A DNA stretch of 5,990 bases from Spirochaetales bacterium UBA4629 (GTDB lineage Bacteria; Spirochaetota; Spirochaetia; Sphaerochaetales; Sphaerochaetaceae). Location: assembly GCA_002406055.1 (NCBI GenBank), contig DHMZ01000037.1:1-5990 (forward strand), in the 5' to 3' direction. Below are positions 1-5,375 of this stretch, piece by piece; position 1 is the stretch's first letter, and each line of letters starts with the position of its first letter. The notes below the pieces were generated by a model. That model had not been told where the DNA came from. It ran no database searches and was given only the letters and a program-made list of their open reading frames with translations. A program made the translations under genes and the position numbers.

Positions 1-219
1 GAAGATGTTGCTTCTTTTAGCGATAAGTGCATTCTCTTAGAAAACGGAGAGGTAAAGGTCGAGGGAGTATTAAGCGATATCTATTCTTACGATAATAGAT
101 ATCTAACAGAGGGAGCTAAACTTAAGGAAAGATTAGTCTCCCTTGGCTATAATCTTAGCTCTGATATGTCATCAATTGAGAAAGCTACAGATTCTCTTTT
201 CTCTCTCTTTTCTTCTTAA
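1..219 (+). CDS. ABC transporter ATP-binding protein, C-terminal fragment (cut by window edge)
   Basis: Frame 1 is open from the first base to TAA at 217-219 and gives the last 72 residues of a protein that begins outside the window. The opening stretch, EDVASFSDKCILLENGEV, matches what follows the switch histidine in ABC ATPases: an acidic helix, an SD pair, then a hydrophobic strand and an 'xxxNGxV' turn, as in 'THD..ea..lsDri.vle.G.v'. The tail after it (GVLSDIY, then a polar helix and a Ser/Leu-rich end) resembles the C-terminal extension of importer ATPases of the CbiO/EcfA type. That subfamily is an inference, because the Walker motifs and signature are not in view. The last 35 bases overlap the end of the opposite-strand YgjV-like gene. 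It is not part of the downstream + strand unit, being separated from it by that gene. Confidence 0.75.
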   Translation, partial: EDVASFSDKCILLENGEVKVEGVLSDIYSYDNRYLTEGAKLKERLVSLGYNLSSDMSSIEKATDSLFSLFSS

Positions 220-730
220 AGTATGGGACGATATCTAATCTAACAATAGCAAGAATGAAGGAGATAAAGGCAATTATTTCAATTATTGTGCATCCCCAGC
301 TTCCTGTAAAAATGTCGTAAACCAATAGACAAGGAGATGAGATTAAAAAGAGTATTCTTGTTATTGTGAGATTGTGCACCCATAATCCTGTGGCTGTGCA
401 TATAAGAGAAATAGTTGGTAGAAGAGAAATATAGCCATCCCAAGTAATAAAAGAAGAGAAAAGAGAAAGGGCGATTATCAAAAATAGCCACCAAATGCTT
501 TTAGCCCATTTCTTGTCATTAAAATAGGCAAGAAAAGACCTAAACATTCCAATTGAGTTTGTTAATACAGCTGTGTATGCGCCAAGTAGATAATAATGTG
601 TTACCCACATTATTCCTGCGGAGAATTGTAGGATAATCAACTTTTTTCTATCTTTAAGTTGAATGGAAAGTATAGACATTAAAGATGGTATAAAACCTAT
701 AAGCTGAACAAAGATTGAATAAAGTGTCAT
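185..730 (-). CDS. YgjV-family inner membrane protein
   Basis: This 181-residue protein is almost entirely hydrophobic, with about five or six membrane helices (roughly residues 4-22, 31-52, 77-94, 98-118, 121-140 and 145-165) and a basic cytoplasmic tail (FKKKRERKE). Its length and pattern fit the YgjV family: an N-terminal 'QxIGFIxxxxSILSxQ' helix, then 'KDRKKLIxLQFxAGxMWxxHYxLLGAYTAVLxNxIGMxRSFLAY'. E. coli YgjV has a similar length. The biochemical role of the family is not established, so none is assigned. The start is ATG at 728-730. No clear Shine-Dalgarno sequence precedes it, and the next internal Met (codon 18) is no better placed, so the first ATG is kept. The gene is divergent from the regulator at 792, with which it shares a 61-bp control region, and convergent with the ABC fragment on its left. 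Confidence 0.85.
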   Translation of the reverse strand: MTLYSIFVQLIGFIPSLMSILSIQLKDRKKLIILQFSAGIMWVTHYYLLGAYTAVLTNSIGMFRSFLAYFNDKKWAKSIWWLFLIIALSLFSSFITWDGYISLLPTISLICTATGLWVHNLTITRILFLISSPCLLVYDIFTGSWGCTIIEIIAFISFILAIVRLDIVPYFKKKRERKENL

Positions 731-734
731 AATC

Positions 735-764
735 TTGATTTAATACTTTTTTAATAAATAGAAT
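735..764 (+). promoter_or_regulatory. Predicted sigma70-type promoter of the regulator-ECF unit
   Basis: A -35-like TTGATT (735-740, 4 of 6 consensus bases) is followed after 18 bases by a -10-like TAGAAT (759-764, 5 of 6). Transcription would begin near 771, leaving a leader of about 20 bases that contains the GGAGG for the ATG at 792. An upstream ATG at 765 would lie before this start and has no ribosome binding site, which supports the downstream start. The call rests on motifs only, and AT-rich DNA gives such matches by chance. Confidence 0.5.
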
Positions 765-781
765 ATGAGAAATATCATATT
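762..781. promoter_or_regulatory. Perfect inverted repeat with CRP/FNR geometry, probable operator
   Basis: AATATGA (762-768) and TCATATT (775-781) are exact reverse complements separated by six bases. The geometry, with inner half-sites of the form xTGA-N6-TCAx, is that of CRP-family operators (E. coli CRP: TGTGA-N6-TCACA). The repeat overlaps the last three bases of the predicted -10 and covers the expected start point, and the gene just downstream encodes a CRP/FNR-superfamily protein. The simplest inference is autorepression. Its centre lies about 41 bases upstream of the divergent YgjV-like ATG, so it could affect that gene too. Confidence 0.55.
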
Positions 782-782
782 T

Positions 783-787
783 GGAGG
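783..787 (+). promoter_or_regulatory. Ribosome binding site that sets the regulator start at 792
   Basis: GGAGG lies four bases before the ATG at 792. The longer in-frame start at 765 has only AT-rich sequence upstream and would add nine residues (MRNIIFGGK) encoded by the operator and this site itself. The 792 start is therefore preferred. Confidence 0.75.
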
Positions 788-791
788 AAAA

Positions 792-1406
792 ATGGATAAA
801 AAATTTCTCTCTCTATTTTCTTTTGATATTACTCCATATTCGAAAGAAGTTGAGTATAAGAAGGGCGAAAGCATATTTAGCTTAGGCGATGATGAAAATA
901 AGCTAGTTTATATCTATAAAGGCAACTCTAAATGCTCAACTATCTACCCAGATGGCTCAACATCCCTATTGGATTATGCACCTTCTCCTTCGCTGTATGG
1001 AGAATTGGAGCTTTTAGGAATTCAAAAATACACATCAAATGTTATTGCTGAGACTAATTGCTATGGCTACTTAATTGATTTAGCTCGCTGCAAAGAAAGA
1101 ATCTTGGCTGATCCCGTATTTCTTAAAAGCTTACTGAACTATATTGCTACTAAGCTTTTTAGAGTTAATCAAAGGATGGCAGATAATATTTCATTGCCAT
1201 TAAAAAAAAGATTAGCTGAGTATATAATTAAAATGGCGAAAGATGATATTTATAGTGAAAACCATATAACAACAAGCGAATATATGGCCTGTACATATCG
1301 TCATTTATTATTCACGTTTTCTTTTTTTGAAGAGAATGGCGCTTTAAAAAAGATTAAACGTGGACGCTATAAAATAGTTGATAAAAATAAGCTTTTGGAG
1401 GATTAA
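792..1406 (+). CDS. CRP/FNR-superfamily transcriptional regulator, YeiL-like
   Basis: The protein has 204 residues from the preferred start. Residues about 15-110 form a cyclic-nucleotide-binding-type beta roll: Y22-KKGESIFSLGDD, then Y40-IYKGNSKC, a 'PDGS' turn (53-56) and GELELLG (70-76). A long dimer helix follows (about 107-130). After it come 'PLKKRLAEYI' (136-145) and a winged helix, with TSEYMACTYRHLLFTF (161-176) as the HTH and GRYKIVD (191-197) as the wing. The 'TYRHLL' recognition-helix pattern is typical of YeiL-like members. The Arg-Ser pair with which E. coli CRP contacts cAMP after the GEL motif is not seen; the region reads QKYTSNV. The ligand is thus probably not cAMP and is unknown. 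Four cysteines (48, 90, 100, 167) are spread out, without an obvious FNR-type cluster motif. It is the first gene of the unit and probably acts on the inverted repeat at its own promoter. Confidence 0.85.
   Translation: MDKKFLSLFSFDITPYSKEVEYKKGESIFSLGDDENKLVYIYKGNSKCSTIYPDGSTSLLDYAPSPSLYGELELLGIQKYTSNVIAETNCYGYLIDLARCKERILADPVFLKSLLNYIATKLFRVNQRMADNISLPLKKRLAEYIIKMAKDDIYSENHITTSEYMACTYRHLLFTFSFFEENGALKKIKRGRYKIVDKNKLLED
1397..1401 (+). promoter_or_regulatory. Ribosome binding site supporting a GTG start at 1409
   Basis: GGAGG sits within the last codons of the regulator, seven bases before GTG at 1409. This spacing is close to ideal and supports GTG initiation two bases after the regulator's TAA, which suggests translational coupling. 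Confidence 0.7.
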
Positions 1407-1408
1407 AG

Positions 1409-2461
1409 GTGTTAGACAAAAACTGTGACGTTTGGCTTAACATAAAAGAATCTTCTCTTCCTGTTGTTTTGTATGGCATTGGAGATGGTGCAGATAGAAT
1501 ACTAGAAGAATGCGAGAAGAGATCAATAAGAGTGTGTGGAGTCTTTACCTCTTCAGAGCGTGTTCATAAAAAGATCTTTCATCAATACAGGCTTTTGCCA
1601 TATGAGGAAGCAAAGAGAATATGGGGAAGGATGACTGTCATTCAGGCATTTGGGACTCATGATGAATATACACTTAACGTAATAAAAAGAATTGCAAGCG
1701 AGAATGATTACTATACTCCATCGCTATTAAAAGATGAGAAAGGCGAAGTTGCATCTTACTCCTACTACAAAGAGCATGAGAAGGATATTGAAGAAGTAGA
1801 GAGCGCTCTCTCCGATGAGAAAAGCAAGAAGATTTTGTCTTCTATCATTTCATTTCGAATTTCAGGTAGAATCAACTATGTTTTAGATGTTGCTGAAAGT
1901 GATAAAGCAATATGGAGTAATCTTAATTTTAATAGCGATGAAACATTTCTTGATCTTGGGGCATATGATGGCGACACTGTAGAGCGTTTCTTATCACTTA
2001 GTGGTGGAAAATATAGTGCTATCTATGGTTTTGAACCAGATGAGAAAAACTTTAATAAGCTTAAAGCTAAATATGGAGACTGGCCAAACATTAAGCTTTT
2101 TAACGCAATTGTTTCCTCTTTTTCTGGAACTTCTTTTTTTCAAGAAGGTAGCGGAAGAGGTAGCAAAAAAAATAGCTCTGGAAAAGAGATAGAGACAGTA
2201 AAGCTTGATGATATTTCATTTTCTAATAAACCTACTCTAATCAAATTTGATACAGAAGGTGAAGAAGAGAATATTCTTGATGGCGCAAGAAAAATAATAG
2301 CAGAGGATAAGCCAAAATTAATTCTATCTGTCTACCATAAGGCAGATGATTTATGGCGACTACTACGAAGTGTAAAAGAGATAAACCCTAGCTATACATC
2401 AATAAAACTCAGACAATCGAGGGCGCTTCCCGATTGGGATACTGTTTACTTAATTGAGTAG
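1409..2461 (+). CDS. FkbM-family SAM-dependent methyltransferase with N-terminal Rossmann-like domain
   Basis: The 350-residue protein starts with GTG. The C-terminal part is an FkbM-type methyltransferase. It has SAM motif I FLDLGAYDGDT (180-190), the acidic strand end IYGFEPDEKN (205-214), the family-typical IKFDTEGEEENILDGA (278-293), and PKLILSVYHKADDLW with a final DTVYLIE. The N-terminal part (about 18-115) looks like a separate nucleotide- or sugar-nucleotide-binding fold: a strand PVVLYG with GIGDGAD (23-29), a second strand VCGVF, and a TVIQAFG strand. FkbM enzymes O-methylate hydroxyls on sugars, glycolipids and secondary metabolites, and the substrate here cannot be read from sequence. 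A Gly/Ser/Lys-rich loop (GSGRGSKKNSSG, 247-258) interrupts the core. It is two bases from the regulator and 50 bases from the aminotransferase, with no convincing promoter or terminator between. Confidence 0.85.
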   Translation: MLDKNCDVWLNIKESSLPVVLYGIGDGADRILEECEKRSIRVCGVFTSSERVHKKIFHQYRLLPYEEAKRIWGRMTVIQAFGTHDEYTLNVIKRIASENDYYTPSLLKDEKGEVASYSYYKEHEKDIEEVESALSDEKSKKILSSIISFRISGRINYVLDVAESDKAIWSNLNFNSDETFLDLGAYDGDTVERFLSLSGGKYSAIYGFEPDEKNFNKLKAKYGDWPNIKLFNAIVSSFSGTSFFQEGSGRGSKKNSSGKEIETVKLDDISFSNKPTLIKFDTEGEEENILDGARKIIAEDKPKLILSVYHKADDLWRLLRSVKEINPSYTSIKLRQSRALPDWDTVYLIE

Positions 2462-2498
2462 TCAATTGTGCTAAGAAGAAAGAAAGGCTATAGTGTCT

Positions 2499-2504
2499 AG
2501 GAGG
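2499..2504 (+). promoter_or_regulatory. Perfect AGGAGG ribosome binding site of the aminotransferase gene
   Basis: AGGAGG lies seven bases before ATG at 2512, at the end of the only sizeable gap inside the unit (2462-2511). It is the strongest ribosome binding site in the window and suggests the aminotransferase is translated independently of the methyltransferase. Confidence 0.75.
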
Positions 2505-2511
2505 CAAAAAG

Positions 2512-3300
2512 ATGAGAAGTGCAATTAAAAATGGTGAATTAATAAAAGAAAATGAAGCTGTAGTTCCTATTACAGACCAAGCTATTATTTCCAATTATTC
2601 TGTCTATGAAGCACTAAGAGTACTTGGAGGAAAGGTAGTTCATCTTTCTGATCATATAAAGCGCCTTGAGCATAGTGGAGAGACAATTGGCCTACGCATT
2701 CCGTCTGTAGATTGGCAAAGCGAAATAGATAAGCTTATTAAGAAAGATAATATAGGCGATGCAACAATGAGAATTGTTGTATACGGAACAAAAGAGCCAC
2801 TATATTTCATCACATGGCATACAATTCTTACTTACCCAGATAGCTACTACGAAGAGGGTGTTGCAACTACGCTCTATTTTGGCGAGAGATTTTTACCTAC
2901 ATGCAAAACAAGTAACCTCCTTGTTAACTATTTAGCAAGAAAAACAGCAGAAGAAAATGGTGCTTTTGAGGCTCTTTTAGTCGATAGAAACAATTCTATC
3001 CTTGAAGGAAGTAGAAGTAATTTCTATGCATTAAAAGAAGGTAAAGTATATACTGCTGGAGATGATTTAGTTCTCGATGGAATAACAAGAATGAGCGTTA
3101 TTCGAGCACTAAAAGAAGAGGGTGTCGATATTGTCTTTACACCGATAAAAGATAAAGACGTCTATTCTTGCGATGCACTCTTTATTTCTGCAACGAGTAT
3201 GGGGGCAATGTCAATAAGTTCTGTTAATGGTAAAAGTGTAAAAACAGATTTTGAGTTTGTTAAAAGAATATGCAAAAAAGTAAGAGAGTGGGAGTTATAA
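2512..3300 (+). CDS. Class IV PLP-dependent aminotransferase (branched-chain / D-amino acid / aminodeoxychorismate lyase fold)
   Basis: The protein has 262 residues, slightly short for IlvE or D-alanine aminotransferase and close to PabC (aminodeoxychorismate lyase). Visible fold-type IV marks are VYEALRVLGGKVVHLSDHIKRLEHSG (31-56, with R51), the presumed Schiff-base lysine K132 in 'CKTSNLLVNYLAR', 'AFEALLVD' (151-158), ILEGSRSNFYALK (163-175, with E165 and N170) and the phosphate-binding LDGITR (188-193). The usual 'DRG' after strand 2 is DQA (22-24), and the usual 'DEAL' is FEAL. Transaminase and lyase members cannot be separated by eye, so no substrate is assigned. It sits between a methyltransferase and an ECF importer and ends directly against the next start (TAA then GTG). 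It needs PLP, which makes a vitamin B6-type substrate for the importer one option, but this is speculative. Confidence 0.85.
   Translation: MRSAIKNGELIKENEAVVPITDQAIISNYSVYEALRVLGGKVVHLSDHIKRLEHSGETIGLRIPSVDWQSEIDKLIKKDNIGDATMRIVVYGTKEPLYFITWHTILTYPDSYYEEGVATTLYFGERFLPTCKTSNLLVNYLARKTAEENGAFEALLVDRNNSILEGSRSNFYALKEGKVYTAGDDLVLDGITRMSVIRALKEEGVDIVFTPIKDKDVYSCDALFISATSMGAMSISSVNGKSVKTDFEFVKRICKKVREWEL
3290..3294 (+). promoter_or_regulatory. Ribosome binding site supporting a GTG start at 3301
   Basis: GGGAG in the last codons of the aminotransferase lies six bases before GTG at 3301. The stop and start abut with no gap, so coupling is likely. Reading from this GTG gives the expected ABC opening 'FEVSSLSFSYSE'. 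Confidence 0.65.
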
Positions 3301-4635
3301 GTGTTTGAAGTCTCTTCTCTTAGCTTTTCATATTCTGAATATACAGAAAAAAAGAGCGTTTCTATATTTTCAGATTTATCATTTAGTCTTAAAGATGGAG
3401 AAAAGCTCCTAATTTTAGCTCCTCCAGAGAGTGGAAAAACAACGCTTTCTTTTCTCCTAAGTGGTATCAAACTTGATGGCATAGAGATGGGGAGCGTAAA
3501 GTACAATGGCGAAAATGTAGGCTTAGAAAGCGTTACATTAGTTCCTCAAAATACAAATGAATACATAATTCAACCTAGAGTCGAGGATGAGATTGCTTTC
3601 CCATTGGAAAACTTAGGTATAAATGAAGAAGAGATGAAAAAAAGAGTTTCTCAAAGTCTCTCTTTTTGGGGCCTAGAGAAGCTAAAGGATGCTTCTCCCG
3701 ATACTCTTTCTGGAGGCGAGAAGAGACGTCTTTTAATAGCTACAGCTCTCGTCACCTCTCCACGTGTAGTAATATATGATGAAGCATTTGATGATTTAGA
3801 CTATACATGGAGGGAAAAACTCAAAGAAAGGATAAATGAAAGAAAAGAGACAAGCATTGTATTTGCTTCACGCTATATTGAATACTTTTCTTCTCTTTTT
3901 GATAAGATTTACATAATAGAAAATAAAAAGCTATCTCCTTGGAATGGTAAAAGAGAGGAGATAGTTCGACCTATAAAAGGTAAGAGTGAAAATAAGGCTA
4001 TATTAAGTGTCTCTAATCTCTCTTTTTCATATCCAGAGTCAACACGTCTTCCTTTTTCTCTAGCTGTTAAATCATTTGAGTTAAGAAGTGAGAGTGTCGT
4101 AAGTCTTCTTGGTCTAAATGGAAGTGGTAAGAGTACCTTTTCCCATATTCTTTGTGGTCTAGAAGAGAAGATAAATGGTGAAGTAAAAATTAATAATAGA
4201 GAAGCTACGCCTTCGCTATTAAGACGAAGCGTTGGCTATATATTCCAGAATCCTGATTTGCAGATTTTCCTGCCCACCGTTAGAGATGAGCTAATGTATT
4301 CTTTTTCATTCTTACCACTAAGTAAAGAAGAAAAGAAAAAAAGGGTAGAAGAGGCATGTGCTCTATTCTCTCTTAATCCAGAGAGCATAGCTTCCTTAAT
4401 GGGATATGGAGAGCGTAAAAGATTGCAGTGTGCCGTCTACTATACTTTAGCTCGACCATTTTATATTATTGACGAACTCGATAGTGCCCTCACTTATTCA
4501 ATGTGTACTTCGATATTAAATAATCTACTAAAGAGAGGAGCAGGAATTCTTCTTATTACCCACGATAAAGCGTTAAGCAATATAGTTAGTGATAGATCAT
4601 ATATAGCAGAGAACGGAGTAATACATGAAGAATAG
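3301..4635 (+). CDS. ECF transporter energy-coupling ATPase, two fused ABC domains (EcfA-EcfA' type)
   Basis: The protein has 444 residues and two ABC domains in tandem (about 1-215 and 233-444), like other fused ECF ATPases such as YkoD. Half 1 has Walker A APPESGKTT (40-48), Q-loop Q83, signature LSGGE (136-140), Walker B VVIYDE (156-161), D-loop DDLD (164-167), and arginine R191 where the switch histidine is expected (FASRY). Half 2 has Walker A GLNGSGKST (271-279), Q-loop FQNPD (315-319), a divergent signature MGYGE (367-371), Walker B YIIDE (388-392), D-loop SALT (395-398) and the switch histidine H421 (ITHD). The paired ATPases power import by hydrolysing ATP at two composite sites. Here the deviations concentrate on one site (see findings). 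The last 11 bases overlap the EcfT gene that follows. Having its own T and S genes next door indicates a dedicated, group I-like ECF transporter. Confidence 0.92.
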   Translation: MFEVSSLSFSYSEYTEKKSVSIFSDLSFSLKDGEKLLILAPPESGKTTLSFLLSGIKLDGIEMGSVKYNGENVGLESVTLVPQNTNEYIIQPRVEDEIAFPLENLGINEEEMKKRVSQSLSFWGLEKLKDASPDTLSGGEKRRLLIATALVTSPRVVIYDEAFDDLDYTWREKLKERINERKETSIVFASRYIEYFSSLFDKIYIIENKKLSPWNGKREEIVRPIKGKSENKAILSVSNLSFSYPESTRLPFSLAVKSFELRSESVVSLLGLNGSGKSTFSHILCGLEEKINGEVKINNREATPSLLRRSVGYIFQNPDLQIFLPTVRDELMYSFSFLPLSKEEKKKRVEEACALFSLNPESIASLMGYGERKRLQCAVYYTLARPFYIIDELDSALTYSMCTSILNNLLKRGAGILLITHDKALSNIVSDRSYIAENGVIHEE

Positions 4636-5374
4636 ACTCTATTTTTCTTTCGATATTAGAGCAAAGCTAATCTTTACTCTTCTCTTTTGTTTTATTCCAT
4701 TTTTGCCAATGTCGAATACAAAAAGCATTATCTTGGCTCTGCTTTTTGTCCTCTTTTCTATAACTCAAGTAGGATTTAAACAGACATGGTCTAATTTTAA
4801 ATTAATAGCACCAATTCTTTTTCTCATGACAATTTTACTGCCGCTACAAGGAAGAGGAGGAAAGGTCTATTTAGTATTATGGAACTATCCAATAATTACT
4901 GAAAAAGCTATAACATCTTACATTAAGATTGTAACGAGATTTGTAACTCTTTCTTTTCTTTTTTCTCTTCTGATAGATACATCTAGAGGCGAAGACATAG
5001 TTCCAGCACTATTATTCTTCCATCTTCCATATTCATTTGCATTAACGCTAAGCATGACGCTACGTTTTATACCTCTTCTCTCATCTATCTACAGAGAAGT
5101 TAGAGATAGTCAGAGGCTAAGGCTACCGAATCCAGATGAAAAGAAGAAAAAGGGCATACATCCATTCTCTATTATCCCAACGCTTACAAGCGTACTTGTT
5201 GTCTCATTAAAAAGCATAAATACAACAAGCCAAGCTCTAGTTATGAGAGGATATGGGGAAGCAAAAGAACGAACATCTTACAGAAATTTAAAAAACGTCA
5301 AAAAAGTGTTCCCCCAATTTGTTTTATCTGTTATCGTACCTTTAGTTTTAATTATTATCATTCTTGAGGTATAA
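4625..5374 (+). CDS. ECF transporter transmembrane component EcfT
   Basis: The 249-residue membrane protein couples the ATPase pair to the substrate-binding S subunit. Visible EcfT marks are an N-terminal 'DIRAKLI' (10-16, usually DPRxKL), hydrophobic helices at about 15-28, 33-50, 58-74 and 100-118, 'FHLPYSFALTLSMTLRFIPLL' (132-152), two cytoplasmic coupling segments and a last helix at 231-247. The second coupling segment has a good MRGYG motif (207-211). The first, in 'DSQRLRLPNPDE', keeps the arginine (R166) but reads LRL where ARG is usual. The ATG at 4625 has GGAG at 4615-4618, inside the end of the ATPase gene, and the 11-base overlap points to coupled translation of partner subunits. 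Its length is normal for the family. Confidence 0.9.
   Translation: MKNRLYFSFDIRAKLIFTLLFCFIPFLPMSNTKSIILALLFVLFSITQVGFKQTWSNFKLIAPILFLMTILLPLQGRGGKVYLVLWNYPIITEKAITSYIKIVTRFVTLSFLFSLLIDTSRGEDIVPALLFFHLPYSFALTLSMTLRFIPLLSSIYREVRDSQRLRLPNPDEKKKKGIHPFSIIPTLTSVLVVSLKSINTTSQALVMRGYGEAKERTSYRNLKNVKKVFPQFVLSVIVPLVLIIIILEV
5366..5369 (+). promoter_or_regulatory. Ribosome binding site that sets the S-component start at 5376
   Basis: GAGG, in the last codons of EcfT, lies six bases before ATG at 5376. A longer reading from TTG at 5364 would add four residues, but that codon overlaps this very site and has no Shine-Dalgarno of its own. The ATG is therefore preferred. Confidence 0.7.
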
Positions 5375-5375
5375 A

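Noticed and set aside
178..215. GAGAA...TTCTC hairpin followed by a pyrimidine-rich run as a terminator of the ABC fragment
   Set aside because: The stem is only five pairs with a nine-base loop, the run is broken by C residues, and the segment is coding on both strands.
279..494. 71-codon - strand frame inside the YgjV-like gene
   Set aside because: It is an alternative frame of a conserved membrane protein gene with no independent support.
765..791. Longer N-terminus of the regulator from ATG at 765
   Set aside because: It has no ribosome binding site and would begin upstream of the predicted transcription start. The nine extra residues are encoded by the operator and the GGAGG.
731..791. 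Riboswitch (for example TPP) controlling the importer
   Set aside because: The predicted leader is about 20 bases and the whole gap is 61 bases, too short for known vitamin riboswitches.
2001..2192. 63-codon + strand reading frame inside the methyltransferase
   Set aside because: It is a shifted frame within a clearly conserved FkbM domain, with no ribosome binding site or recognisable product.
2452..2467. Hairpin AATTGA-GTAG-TCAATT at the end of the methyltransferase gene
   Set aside because: The stem is six mostly A/T pairs with no following T tract. It is too weak for a terminator.
2466..2494. Internal promoter candidate before the aminotransferase: TTGTGC, 17 bases, TATAGT
   Set aside because: The -10 is good, but the -35 matches only 3 of 6 bases. 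The implied start near 2501 would cut through the AGGAGG at 2499-2504.
3162..3506. 114-codon - strand reading frame across the aminotransferase-ATPase junction
   Set aside because: It is antisense to two well-supported genes. Its composition reflects their codons, and no family is recognisable.
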